Below, in pieces: positions 12,446 through 21,294 of a DNA stretch of 64,000 bases. Origin of the DNA: Thalassospira xianhensis MCCC 1A02616 (GTDB taxonomy: Bacteria > Pseudomonadota > Alphaproteobacteria > Rhodospirillales > Thalassospiraceae); NCBI RefSeq assembly GCF_003326475.1, contig NZ_JPWA01000017.1, forward strand, positions 1 through 64,000, read 5' to 3'. Positions within the stretch are counted from its first letter, which is position 1. Each line of letters begins with the position of its first letter. The position numbers were made by a program, and so were the translations under genes. Below the pieces are notes generated by a model. That model ran no database searches and was not told the origin of the DNA. It worked only from the letters and a program-made list of their open reading frames with translations.

Positions 12446-13135
12446 ATGGAAAAGACAGCATTGCGCGCCGACGACGTCGCGGCCTACCTCGCCGAACATC
12501 CCGACTTTTTTGCCAATCGGCCAGACCTTCTCGATAGTCTGGACATGCCGGTGCGCGAACTGGGTTCCGGGGTTGCCGACATGCAGCAATATGTCGTCGC
12601 CCGCCTGCGCGATGAACGCGAAAAGCTGCGCGGCGCCACCAGCGAGCTGATCAATATTTCCAAATCCAACCTCGAAACCCAAAGCCGCATCCATCGCGCG
12701 GTTCTGGCCCTTCTCAATGCCCGCGGCTTCGAGGTCTTCGTCGAAGCCCTTCAGGACCTTGTGCCCGAACTGCTTGACCTTGATGCCATCGCATTGTGCT
12801 TTGAAGAAAGCGAAGATGCCCCGGTGCCGCGTTGCGGCGGACGTGTCCGTCGCCTGACCGCCGGCGCAGTTGATCAGGTCCTGGGCGAGGAAAACGACGT
12901 CTGGCTTCTGCCCGACAATGCCGGGGACGAGGCGATTTTTGGCCCGCAGGCCGATAACATCCGATCTGCTGCCATCGTCCGCGTCGCACCGTTTTATGGC
13001 GATCCGGTCGGGCTTGTCGCATTCGGTGTTGCCGAACCCGATTATTTCAGCCCGGCACAGGCCCATGACCTGATCATGTTCCTGGCCTCCGTGATCGAAT
13101 TTGGTGCCCGCCGATGGCTGACAGCACCGCAATGA
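12446..13135 (+). CDS. DUF484 family protein
   Basis: DUF484 proteins are GAF-like proteins of unclear role, often encoded just before xerC, as here. The N-terminal segment DDVAAYLAEHPDFFANRPDL is diagnostic, followed by a coiled-coil-like stretch (RLRDEREKLRGATSELINIS) and a GAF-like domain. I start at the ATG at 12446; an upstream GTG at 12401 lies inside the terminator hairpin and is unlikely. The last codon overlaps the xerC region as ATGA, so the two genes are probably coupled. Confidence 0.88.
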   Translation: MEKTALRADDVAAYLAEHPDFFANRPDLLDSLDMPVRELGSGVADMQQYVVARLRDEREKLRGATSELINISKSNLETQSRIHRAVLALLNARGFEVFVEALQDLVPELLDLDAIALCFEESEDAPVPRCGGRVRRLTAGAVDQVLGEENDVWLLPDNAGDEAIFGPQADNIRSAAIVRVAPFYGDPVGLVAFGVAEPDYFSPAQAHDLIMFLASVIEFGARRWLTAPQ

Positions 13136-14076
13136 ACAAGGGCCTGCTGGCCCTGACCCTGCCTGATGACGTGCGCGATGCCATTGCCGACTGGCGGCAA
13201 TGGCTTTCCGCCGAACGGCGCGCATCGGACCACACCACCGAAAATTATCTCGCCGATCTGTATGCTTTCCTTGGTTTTGTCCGGGAACATCGCGGCGATA
13301 CACCCGATATTGCCGATCTTCTGGCGCTTAACCCGCGCGACTTCCGAAGCTGGCTGGCACGGCGCAGCATGGATGGCATGGCCAAAAGCTCCACCGCGCG
13401 CGCGCTATCATCACTGCGCAATTTCTATCGCTTCCTGGATCGCACCGGGCGCGGGCAAAATGCTGCGGTCAATTCGATCCGCAATCCGAAACTGCCGCAA
13501 TCGGTCCCCAAACCGCTTAGCCCGCAGGATGCCATCGCCGTCCTTGATAATGCCGGCGCGTGGCAGGATGAACCCTGGCTTGCCAAACGCAACCTTGCCC
13601 TGTTCACCCTGCTTTATGGCTGCGGGTTGCGCATATCCGAGGCACTGGACCTTAACGCCAATCAACGCCCGACGGGCGATTCGATGGTCATCACCGGCAA
13701 GGGCAACAAACAGCGTCTTGTCCCGGTTCTGCCGATCGTGCGCGACGCGATCGAGGATTATGTCCGCACCTGCCCCTATGCCCCGAACGGCAATGAGCCG
13801 CTCTTTGTCGGTGCACGTGGCGGTCGGCTGGTCGCACAGGTCGCCCAACGCGAAATGCGCAAAATCCGTGGCCTTCTGAACCTGCCCGATACCGCCACCC
13901 CGCACGCCATGCGCCATTCCTTTGCCACCCACCTTCTGGCCGGTGGCGGTGATCTGCGCACCATTCAGGATTTGCTGGGCCACGCCTCGCTTTCGACGAC
14001 CCAACGCTATACCTCGGTCGATACCGAACGCCTGATGGCCGTCTATCAGGGGACCCATCCCCGCGCACGGCGTTGA
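13114..14076 (+). CDS. xerC: Tyrosine recombinase XerC
   Basis: XerC works with XerD at dif to resolve chromosome dimers. The N-terminal SAM-like DNA-binding domain is followed by the catalytic domain with Arg in CGLRISEAL, Lys in GKGNKQR, the HAMRHSFATHLL box and the LLGHASLSTTQRYT motif with the nucleophilic Tyr. The 320-residue length fits. An alternative start at 13132, overlapping the upstream stop as ATGA, would shorten it by six residues. It is co-directional and overlapping with the DUF484 gene. Confidence 0.94.
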   Translation: MADSTAMNKGLLALTLPDDVRDAIADWRQWLSAERRASDHTTENYLADLYAFLGFVREHRGDTPDIADLLALNPRDFRSWLARRSMDGMAKSSTARALSSLRNFYRFLDRTGRGQNAAVNSIRNPKLPQSVPKPLSPQDAIAVLDNAGAWQDEPWLAKRNLALFTLLYGCGLRISEALDLNANQRPTGDSMVITGKGNKQRLVPVLPIVRDAIEDYVRTCPYAPNGNEPLFVGARGGRLVAQVAQREMRKIRGLLNLPDTATPHAMRHSFATHLLAGGGDLRTIQDLLGHASLSTTQRYTSVDTERLMAVYQGTHPRARR

Positions 14077-14156
14077 TCTGCCACCACATCCTTCAAGAAC
14101 GTTTACCGCCTTCATGCGTTACGGACAAAGCAACCCAACATAAACGGGAGTCCGCC

Positions 14157-14450
14157 ATGAAGCTTTTCCGAAGCCGCCGCTTTGACGCATCTTCACGCCA
14201 CCGCCAGGTCTATAGCGCCTATGAAATCGCCTATACCTCGGTCGATTGGCTGGCCGCCGTGCTGTTTACCATCGGCAGCATCATGTTCCTCTATGATGAC
14301 CTGATGAAGGCCGGAACCTGGCTTTTCATCATCGGGTCGGTATGTTTTGCCCTGCGGCCTTCCATCCGGCTTGCCCGTGAACTGCACCTTGCCCGACTGG
14401 GCGAAGACGTCATGGAGCCCGGCAATTCCCCTGATTACCGCCGGGGCTGA
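14157..14450 (+). CDS. YrhK-like small membrane protein
   Basis: This 97-residue protein has a basic, soluble N-terminus (KLFRSRRFDASSRHRQVYSAYE) and two hydrophobic helices (about residues 27-45 and 53-68). The pattern YEIAYTSVDWLAAVLFTIGS, then FLYDD, matches the YrhK domain, whose function is unknown. I start at 14157 because CGGGAG precedes it; the frame is open further upstream but without a ribosome site. Confidence 0.7.
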   Translation: MKLFRSRRFDASSRHRQVYSAYEIAYTSVDWLAAVLFTIGSIMFLYDDLMKAGTWLFIIGSVCFALRPSIRLARELHLARLGEDVMEPGNSPDYRRG

Positions 14451-14558
14451 TGCCCCTTTCCCGGCAGGATTTCCAGAATCGCGAAATTTGGGGTTCTTCG
14501 AAACGGCATTTCCCCCTTACACTGCGGGCAACTTGTTGAAATTCATCGGAGGAACCCC

Positions 14559-15164
14559 ATGATCCTGCGCTCCAGCGACCCGTCACCCTTTGGCCGCAAG
14601 GTCAAAATCGTCGCCAAAATTCTTGGCATTTACGATCAGCTCACCATCGAAATGTCCAATACCAACGATCCGGAAGACACCCTGCGCAAACAGAACCCGC
14701 TGGGCAAAATCCCGATCCTGATCCTTGATGATGACCGCAAGATTTTCGATAGCCGCGTGATCTGCGAATATCTTGACGCGCAGGTCGATGGCATCACCCT
14801 GCACCCGACCGAAAGCGACGCCCGGTGGGAGGCATTGACCCTTCAGGCACTTGGCGATGGCATCATCGATGCCTCGATCCTGCAGGTCTACGAACACCGC
14901 ATGCGCCCCGAAGAAAAACGTTCATCCGACTGGCTTTCCTATCAGTCCGACAAGGTCAAACGCGCCATGGATCACCTTGACGCCAACCCGCCGTCGCTTG
15001 CCGGTGATCTGACCATCGGCCATGTCGCCGTTGCCTGTGCACTGGGCTATCTTGATCTGCGTTTTGACGGCAGATGGCGTGAAACTTACGGCGCACTCGT
15101 CACATGGCTTGATGCCTTCCGTGCGCGCGTTCCGGCCTTTGATGCCACCGTTTTCAAGGGCTGA
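14559..15164 (+). CDS. Glutathione S-transferase family protein
   Basis: The N-terminus (MILRSSDPSPFGRKVKIVA) has the Ser/Cys-type GST active-site region, followed by KQNPLGKIPILILDDDRKIFDSRVICEYLD, the glutathione-binding thioredoxin fold. The helical C-terminal domain brings it to 201 residues. GGAGG lies six bases upstream of the ATG. It is the second GST in the window and only distantly similar to the one at 7354-7992. The substrate is unknown. Confidence 0.88.
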   Translation: MILRSSDPSPFGRKVKIVAKILGIYDQLTIEMSNTNDPEDTLRKQNPLGKIPILILDDDRKIFDSRVICEYLDAQVDGITLHPTESDARWEALTLQALGDGIIDASILQVYEHRMRPEEKRSSDWLSYQSDKVKRAMDHLDANPPSLAGDLTIGHVAVACALGYLDLRFDGRWRETYGALVTWLDAFRARVPAFDATVFKG

Positions 15165-15261
15165 TAGGACTTACGCCCCGGTGCGGCTTAATCCTGCTTG
15201 CACCGGGCCGCTTTCGGATTACATCGCGATTTCACATTCACCGCCCGGAGAACACGAATAA

Positions 15262-15753
15262 ATGTCCCGCCTTAACAGCGTCATCCGCCGCCTGCAGGCC
15301 CAGCGCGACTGCCTGAATGCCGCCGCCGAAATGATCAAGGACCATGACGGTATTGTTCTTGAAATCGGGCTTGGCAATGGTCGCACCTTCGATCATTTGC
15401 GTGAAATCATGCCCGATCGCGAAATCTTCGTCTTTGATCGTCAAATCGCCGCCCACCCCAAATGCATCCCCGATGATGATCACCTGTTTCTGGGCGACAT
15501 TTTCGAAACCCTGCCAATGGCGGTTGAACGCTTCGCCGGCAAGGTCGCACTGGTTCATTCCGATGTCGGCACCGGGGACGAGGAACTCAATGCCAAAATC
15601 GCATCCTTCATCGGCAAAACCCTGCCGCCGTCCCTGATCAAGGGCGCGATTGTCGCCTCCGATCAGAAAATCGACGTGCCCGGCACCATCGCCGAACCAC
15701 TCCCCGAAGGCGTCCCGCAGGATCGCTATTTCTTCCGCCGTTATCAGGGTTAA
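15262..15753 (+). CDS. Class I SAM-dependent methyltransferase-like protein
   Basis: The 163-residue protein contains a SAM-binding motif I, VLEIGLGNGRTFDHL (about residues 32-46), followed by an acidic strand end (REIFVFDRQ) and a motif-II-like VALVHSDVGTGD. The fold is shorter than most methyltransferases. The substrate is unknown. It lies between the GST and PEP-mutase-family genes on the same strand; GGAGAACACG upstream supports the start. Confidence 0.75.
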   Translation: MSRLNSVIRRLQAQRDCLNAAAEMIKDHDGIVLEIGLGNGRTFDHLREIMPDREIFVFDRQIAAHPKCIPDDDHLFLGDIFETLPMAVERFAGKVALVHSDVGTGDEELNAKIASFIGKTLPPSLIKGAIVASDQKIDVPGTIAEPLPEGVPQDRYFFRRYQG

Positions 15754-15771
15754 TTCTCAAAAAGGGGCGTC

Positions 15772-16605
15772 ATGACAGATCAAACGGGCAAATATCAGGT
15801 CTTTCAGGAATTGCATCAGCGCCCCGGTGCATTTGTGATTCCCAATCCTTGGGATACAGGCTCCGCTCGTATTCTTGCTGCATTGGGCTTTGAGGCATTG
15901 GCAACCACCAGTGCCGGCTTTGCCTTTTCCATTGGGCAACAGGATTCCGCGGCAAGCATTTCACGAGAAGCAATCTTGCAGAATGCGCGTAATATCGTCG
16001 ATGCAACAGACCTGCCTGTTTCTGCTGATCTGGAAAACGGTTTTGGTTTGGATCCGGCTTCGTGCGCAAAGACGATTTCACTGGGCTCCGAAGCCGGGCT
16101 TGTCGGCGGCTCCATCGAAGACGCCACGGGCGATCCGGAAAATCCGATTATTGATTTCACCCTTGCGGTGGAACGTATTGCCGCCGCCGCAGAAGAAGCT
16201 CGCAAGCACCCCTTCATGCTGACGGCACGCGCAGAAAACTTCCTGCATGGAAAATACGATCTGGATGACACCATCCTGCGTCTTCAGGCTTTTGAAAAGG
16301 CCGGGGCCGATGTTCTATATGCCCCCGGCCTGCCCGATATCACCGCAATACGGGCGGTTTGCAATTCCGTAAGTCGCCCCGTCAATGTCGTGATGGGACT
16401 TTCCGGGCAGATTTTCACCGTTAACGAACTGGAAGAAGCTGGCGTCAAACGCATTAGCGTTGGCGGATCATTCGCTCGGGCCGCTCTTGGTGGCCTCATG
16501 CACGCCGCGCGGGAGGTAAAGGACCACGGTACCTTTACCTACGCCAAAGATGCGTTGTCTTCGTCCGAGGCAGAAGCATACATATTCAACACGGCCAAAA
16601 AATAA
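15772..16605 (+). CDS. Isocitrate lyase / PEP mutase superfamily protein
   Basis: The 277-residue TIM-barrel protein shows the superfamily N-terminus (VIPNPWDTGSARILAALGF), a Mg2+-site region (VSADLENGFG) and SIEDATGD, with LTARAENFLHG later. The catalytic KKCGH loop of true isocitrate lyases is missing, so it is more likely a C-C or P-C bond lyase or a PEP-mutase-like enzyme acting on a small oxo-acid. It starts 18 bases after the methyltransferase stop, with AAAGGGG upstream, so the two are probably co-transcribed. Confidence 0.82.
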   Translation: MTDQTGKYQVFQELHQRPGAFVIPNPWDTGSARILAALGFEALATTSAGFAFSIGQQDSAASISREAILQNARNIVDATDLPVSADLENGFGLDPASCAKTISLGSEAGLVGGSIEDATGDPENPIIDFTLAVERIAAAAEEARKHPFMLTARAENFLHGKYDLDDTILRLQAFEKAGADVLYAPGLPDITAIRAVCNSVSRPVNVVMGLSGQIFTVNELEEAGVKRISVGGSFARAALGGLMHAAREVKDHGTFTYAKDALSSSEAEAYIFNTAKK

Positions 16606-16649
16606 ACCTGTACCCTCCCGCGACATCGACATAGCGACCAAGGCAAAGA

Positions 16650-18038
16650 ATGAATACGTCAGAAACACGATCCCCAAGCGGCTCCACACTCGCCGAGGCC
16701 GAGGCATTCCTTGCCAAATACCCCGATGTCGAGGCCATCGACATCATCCTGACCGATTTTCACGGCATCGGGCGCGGCAAGATGATCCGCCGTCATGAAC
16801 TGGCCTCGATCTATAAATCCGGGCGCGGTCTTCCGACCTCGATCTTTGGCCAAGATGTCACGGGCGAGGATGTTGATGATTGCGGGCTGGTGCAGACCGG
16901 GGGCGGCGGCGATGGTCGTTGCTGGCCGGTGCCGGGCACGCTTGGCTATCTGCCCCACACGGGCCGGGGTCAGCTTCTGATCAGCATGTATAACGAGGAC
17001 GCAACCCCGCACGATGTCGATCCGCGCAATGTGTTCTTAAATCAGGTCAAGCGCGCCAATGATCTCGGGCTTACTCCGATGGGCGCGTTCGAACTGGAAT
17101 TTTATCTGGTGGATCGCGATGCGGACGCGGGCGGGCTTTATCATCCGGCATCCTACGCGATGACCAAACGCCGGTCATCGCTGCGCAACACCATGTCGGT
17201 TGATGAAATCGATGAAATGTCGCCGCTTTTTGATGCGGTTTACGAAGGTGCGAAGCATCTTGATCTGACGCTTGAAACCCTGATTTCCGAATATGGTCCG
17301 GGCCAGTATGAAATGACCATCCGCTATCGCGATCTGATGCGCGCGGCTGATGACGTCATTATCGCCAAACGCCTGATCCGCACCGCGGCCCGCCGTTTCG
17401 GGATGGAAGCCGTCTTCATGCCCAAACCGTTTGGCACCGAAGCCGGTTCTGGCATGCACCTGCACCTCTCGCTGGCGGATAAAAACGGCAACAACCTGTT
17501 TGCCGATCAGCCGGACGGGGCCCTAAGCCCGCTGATGCTCAACGCCATTGGCGGCATTCGCGGCACGATTGGCGACACCATGCTGATCCTGGCCCCCTTC
17601 ATGAATTCATGGCGCCGGTTCGCATCGGCCATGTATTCCCCGGCGTCCGATGATTGGGGTGTTGAAAACCGCACCGTGGCGCTTCGTGTGCCGGGCACAC
17701 CGGGCAAAACACGCCATTTCGAACACCGCATCGCGGGCGTTGATGCCAATCCCTATCTGGTTGCTGCCGTAACCCTCGGCGCTGCCCTTGACGGCATCGA
17801 AAACAAGATCGATCCCGGCCAACCCTGCCAGGATGAAATCGGCCATGACAAGGCGCCGAACGACCTACCGCGTCACTGGCTGGACGCCATTGACCGCTTC
17901 GGTGCATCCGACTTCAACAAACGCACCCTTGGCGCACGCTTCCACACCGCATTTACCCGCATAAAGCAGGCCGAATACGAACATATGGCGCTCAAGGTCA
18001 GTGCGGCGGAATGGGAATATTACGGGTTTTGTGTCTGA
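16650..18038 (+). CDS. Glutamine synthetase family protein (gamma-glutamyl-polyamine synthetase type)
   Basis: The 462-residue protein has the glutamine synthetase catalytic fold: GAFELEFYLVD (metal-binding Glu), SEYGPGQYEMTI, the ATP-site MPKPFGTEAGSGMHLHLSL, and the ENRTVALRVPG and HRIAGVDANPYLV segments. Overall it resembles PuuA/GlnT-type enzymes, which ligate glutamate to putrescine or other amines, rather than the GlnA of ammonia assimilation. The N-terminal beta-grasp domain has DFHGIGRGKMIRRHEL, typical for that group. No putrescine pathway genes are adjacent, so the amine substrate is an inference. Confidence 0.85.
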   Translation: MNTSETRSPSGSTLAEAEAFLAKYPDVEAIDIILTDFHGIGRGKMIRRHELASIYKSGRGLPTSIFGQDVTGEDVDDCGLVQTGGGGDGRCWPVPGTLGYLPHTGRGQLLISMYNEDATPHDVDPRNVFLNQVKRANDLGLTPMGAFELEFYLVDRDADAGGLYHPASYAMTKRRSSLRNTMSVDEIDEMSPLFDAVYEGAKHLDLTLETLISEYGPGQYEMTIRYRDLMRAADDVIIAKRLIRTAARRFGMEAVFMPKPFGTEAGSGMHLHLSLADKNGNNLFADQPDGALSPLMLNAIGGIRGTIGDTMLILAPFMNSWRRFASAMYSPASDDWGVENRTVALRVPGTPGKTRHFEHRIAGVDANPYLVAAVTLGAALDGIENKIDPGQPCQDEIGHDKAPNDLPRHWLDAIDRFGASDFNKRTLGARFHTAFTRIKQAEYEHMALKVSAAEWEYYGFCV

Positions 18039-18086
18039 TTGATCGGGCCGGTGTGCCGGTCAGGCTTTGCTGACCGGGGACCAGAA

Positions 18087-18413
18087 TCAGAAGACGCGTT
18101 TGGCGCGGTTGTTGGATTTGTGCGCTGAAAACGCGACCCGCGGGCGGGAATCAATCATTTTCTGATCGCGCAGATGTGCGACTTCAAGATCACGGGGATC
18201 AACATTCATCATGCGGATGTCGCCCGCACGGTCCGCATTGGCATGCAGGTGCATCTTGGTCGAAACCCACTGATAGGTCGGATAGGTCACGTTTTCCGGA
18301 AGCGATTCTTCGGTAATCACCTTATAGGCCCCGGCGGGCAGAACTTCCGCAAGCCCGCGCAGGCTGAACGGCCGCGCAAAATTCAGGATTTTCGATGTGG
18401 TACGGTTTGTCAA
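18087..18413 (-). CDS. Hypothetical protein
   Basis: I do not recognise this 108-residue soluble protein. It is basic and rich in Arg, Asn and His, with no signal peptide or membrane segment. I propose a TTG start at 18413 because TAGGAGC sits 7 bases before it; the frame is open to 18434 but without a ribosome site. It converges on the glutamine-synthetase-family gene. Two inverted repeats lie just upstream and may be its control sites. Confidence 0.55.
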   Translation of the reverse strand: MTNRTTSKILNFARPFSLRGLAEVLPAGAYKVITEESLPENVTYPTYQWVSTKMHLHANADRAGDIRMMNVDPRDLEVAHLRDQKMIDSRPRVAFSAHKSNNRAKRVF

Positions 18414-18763
18414 AAAAGTGCTCCTACCGCGCAAGGGCGCGTTGATCCGGGAAAATCAACGGGATCATTCCCGTGGCCAGCTTTTCAGCTTTTGTTTTCC
18501 TCACGCGCGATCCTTGCGAATTCTTGGTGAACCCGCATCGCCACGTTTGATTTCAAACAAAAATTGAATTTGCCATGAAATTTGGAAATAAATATCCAAG
18601 TCTGATCATATGAATATTTTTTGATTTTATACAACGAACATATTTTTTATTTTTATATCGCCTTGAATAAATACAGAAAAACACCGCACCAAAAATGATC
18701 CGGCGCGCGGCAATCCGATTTTATTTTGCGATTTATTTATCCGGCTCTTTAGCCCGGCGATGA
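18414..18763. other. Intergenic region with two adjacent inverted repeats
   Basis: Just upstream of the 18413 start are CGTTGAT-N8-ATCAACG (18440-18461) and, overlapping it, ACGGGA-TCAT-TCCCGT (18459-18474). Either could be an operator. The rest (18480-18763) is AT-rich, with a weak GC-rich hairpin near 18742-18758 that may end the small membrane protein gene. I see no gene here. Confidence 0.4.
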
Positions 18764-18988
18764 TCAGTAGCTCAGATCCAGACCAAGCATACTGGCAAGC
18801 CCGAAGGTCACCGCCCCAAGCACCACAACCGCCAGCACAAAGATCGCGACCATCTTGGCGCTCGCGCGAAGTACAGCCCGCATGCCGATCTTCTTGCCCT
18901 GATCGTAATGCCACTTGATGGCAAAAAACATGCCCGTGCCCAACGCGACAACCTTGATCGTACCGAAAACGAACGGAACCCAATCCAT
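18764..18988 (-). CDS. Small two-helix membrane protein
   Basis: This 74-residue protein has two hydrophobic segments (about residues 5-24 and 45-68) separated by a basic linker (HYDQGKKIGMRAVLRASAK). It has no recognisable family motif. AGGAAG precedes the ATG, so the start is convincing. It lies 122 bases downstream of the cytochrome c gene on the same strand and could be a membrane partner of it, but nothing proves this. Confidence 0.6.
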   Translation of the reverse strand: MDWVPFVFGTIKVVALGTGMFFAIKWHYDQGKKIGMRAVLRASAKMVAIFVLAVVVLGAVTFGLASMLGLDLSY

Positions 18989-19110
18989 ATCAAAGACTTC
19001 CTAGTGCATCAGATCAGTGGGTTATGGCCGCATCCTGCGCAAATGCACACTTCGCGTTCTGCAACGCTGATATGTACCATCCGTCCCGACTGGCTTGGCG
19101 CGCCAGATTC

Positions 19111-19950
19111 CTATTCGGCCTTCCTGCCTGCCATTGCCTGCAAATAGGCAATCACATCGCGGATTTCCGCATCCGAAAGCTGATCGGTTGTAAAGCCATG
19201 CATCTGCATATCGGGCCAATGGCGCACCGATGCCGGATCACGGATCAGCATCACCAGCGCCTCGGGCTTGAAATAATCCACCGGGTTCATCGGCAGGTTA
19301 AGATCCGGCCCCAGTTCGGTAATCCCCGCCCCGTTCATCCGGTGGCAGGCAAAACACTGATCAATGAAAACTGCCTGCCCGCGTTTGGCATCTTCCGCTG
19401 CATCGTCACCAAGTGCCAACTGCGGCCAGCGTGCTGCCGGAAAGGCGGCATAACCGATTTTCGCCACCTGATAAGGCCATTGTTCGGACCGGATATGCGA
19501 TACCGCCGCATCGACCCACACCAATGAAAATGGCCCGGCCGAAACCTCCTTGCCCGGCAGGTTCGGCCAGGGCGCATCTTCGGGCTCAATGGCGATCCAC
19601 GCCTGCGCAGTTTCATCGCCGTCAAGCAGCACAAGCGGCAGGGGAATATTGGCGACAAACCCGTCAAGGGCGATGACCTCAAGCCCCGTCTCGCCGTCAA
19701 TCGCGTCCGCATCCCCGATCAGGGATGCAACCGGCACCGCGCGATAGGTCATATCCTGCCCATAGGCCGCATCATCGGTAACCCTGATCTCGCGTGCCGC
19801 CGCGTGGCTTAACAATTCATCGGTCTGATAAACCGAAACCGCGCCCGTGGGCGTCGTCACCTGCAATTCGGCGGCACTGGCGGCCCTGCCCACAAACGGC
19901 AGCAAAACACACAGCAGCAGCCAAACCCCATATCCCCGATACGATTTCAT
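19111..19950 (-). CDS. Cytochrome c with N-terminal molybdopterin-oxidoreductase-like domain
   Basis: The 279-residue precursor has a Sec signal (cleavage near SAA|ELQ). Residues about 28-170 resemble the sulphite-oxidase/YedY-like fold used as a cofactor-free domain (LQVTTPTGAVSVY ... YRAVPVASLIG ... IAIEPEDAPWPNLPG ... GPFSLVW). The C-terminal domain is a class I cytochrome c with CFACH at residues 199-203 and Met248 or Met250 as likely axial ligand. It should be a periplasmic electron carrier. I start at 19950, where GAGAGGGGG lies upstream; the longer frame to 20100 lacks a signal at its N-terminus. Confidence 0.8.
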   Translation of the reverse strand: MKSYRGYGVWLLLCVLLPFVGRAASAAELQVTTPTGAVSVYQTDELLSHAAAREIRVTDDAAYGQDMTYRAVPVASLIGDADAIDGETGLEVIALDGFVANIPLPLVLLDGDETAQAWIAIEPEDAPWPNLPGKEVSAGPFSLVWVDAAVSHIRSEQWPYQVAKIGYAAFPAARWPQLALGDDAAEDAKRGQAVFIDQCFACHRMNGAGITELGPDLNLPMNPVDYFKPEALVMLIRDPASVRHWPDMQMHGFTTDQLSDAEIRDVIAYLQAMAGRKAE

Positions 19951-20192
19951 GCCCGGCCCCCTCTCTGGCGATCTGTGGCAAATTGTCCCGCAACAAGAAT
20001 AGCATAACCGCCGCAAACTGATGATCGCGTATTCACAAATGCCGTTGCGAACGCATGGCTGCCCTTCATCGCCGCCCAATTCCTTGCCATACCGGCCCAA
20101 TGGCGATATTCAGGTTTCAAACTGTCATTAACTTGCAATGCCGGGACCCGCTGCTTATCTCCGGCTTGCAACAGGCGAGATGAGACGACGCC

Positions 20193-21215
20193 ATGAACCA
20201 GATTGCCACCATCGCCGAGGCGAAGCCCGGCGCAATGTCCGAGATGCAGATTGATCCCACCCTTGATCTTGAGGCGGAAATTGCCCGCCTGAAGAAAGAG
20301 AAAAACGCGATCATTCTGGCCCATTATTATCAGGACGGCGAAATTCAGGATCTGGCCGACTTTGTCGGCGACAGCCTTGATCTTTCGCGCAAGGCCGCCG
20401 AAACCGATGCCGATGTCATCGTGTTCTGCGGTGTCCGCTTTATGGCCGAGGTCGCCAAAATCCTCAGCCCGAACAAAACCGTGCTGCTGCCCGATTCAAA
20501 GGCCGGCTGCTCGCTCGAGGATTCGTGCCAGCCCGAACCGTTCCGCAAATTCCGCGAACAGCATCCCGATCACGTATCGGTCACCTATATCAACTGCTCG
20601 GCCGAGGTAAAGGCCGCGTCCGATATCATCGTGACCTCCTCGAATGCTGCCGAAATCATCGATCAGATCCCGCTTGATAAACCGATCCTGTGGGCACCTG
20701 ACCGTCATCTTGGCGCGTACCTTGCGAAAAAAACCGGCCGTGACATGACGCTGTGGAACGGCTCGTGCATCGTGCATGAACAGTTTTCCGAACGCGAACT
20801 GATCCGCCTTAAAACCCAGAACCCCGATGCGAAAATCGCCGCCCACCCGGAATGCCATGACGGCATTCTCAAACATGCCGATCACATCGGATCGACCCGC
20901 GCCATTCTGGAATATGTGATCAACGGCCCGGATCAGAAATACCTGATCGCGACCGAACCCCACATCATCCACCAGATGGAAAAGGCCGCCCCGCACAAGG
21001 AATTCATTCCCGTGCCCGGTGCCGATGGGTCGTGCGCGTGCAACAACTGCCCGTTCATGGAACTGAACACGCTTGAAAAGCTGTATCTGTGCCTGGTCAA
21101 TAACGGCCCGCAGATCATCATGCCCGAAGATTTGCGTGTTGCAGCCGTCAAGCCGCTTGAACGGATGCTGGAAATGTCAAAAGGCATTCCGCTGAAAAAG
21201 GATCACGCGGCCTAG
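20193..21215 (+). CDS. nadA: Quinolinate synthase
   Basis: NadA condenses iminoaspartate with dihydroxyacetone phosphate to quinolinate in NAD synthesis, using a [4Fe-4S] cluster. The 340-residue protein has the hallmark [49 protein letters not shown] and CACNNCPFM segments; the last three hold the cysteines likely to bind the cluster. It is followed by a terminator and then nadC. The usual partner nadB (aspartate oxidase) is not in between and must be elsewhere or be replaced by an aspartate dehydrogenase. Confidence 0.96.
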   Translation: MNQIATIAEAKPGAMSEMQIDPTLDLEAEIARLKKEKNAIILAHYYQDGEIQDLADFVGDSLDLSRKAAETDADVIVFCGVRFMAEVAKILSPNKTVLLPDSKAGCSLEDSCQPEPFRKFREQHPDHVSVTYINCSAEVKAASDIIVTSSNAAEIIDQIPLDKPILWAPDRHLGAYLAKKTGRDMTLWNGSCIVHEQFSERELIRLKTQNPDAKIAAHPECHDGILKHADHIGSTRAILEYVINGPDQKYLIATEPHIIHQMEKAAPHKEFIPVPGADGSCACNNCPFMELNTLEKLYLCLVNNGPQIIMPEDLRVAAVKPLERMLEMSKGIPLKKDHAA

Positions 21216-21230
21216 GCCCGCAGAAATCAG

Positions 21231-21260
21231 CAGCCCCGCAGCAACTTGCGGGGCTGTTTT
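21231..21260 (+). terminator. Hairpin between nadA and nadC
   Basis: CAGCCCCGCA (21231-21240) pairs with TGCGGGGCTG (21247-21256), followed by TTTT. It may end nadA or lower nadC expression relative to nadA. Confidence 0.75.
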
Positions 21261-21294
21261 CCATCCCCCATCCCACAAAGAATACGGCCCAACC

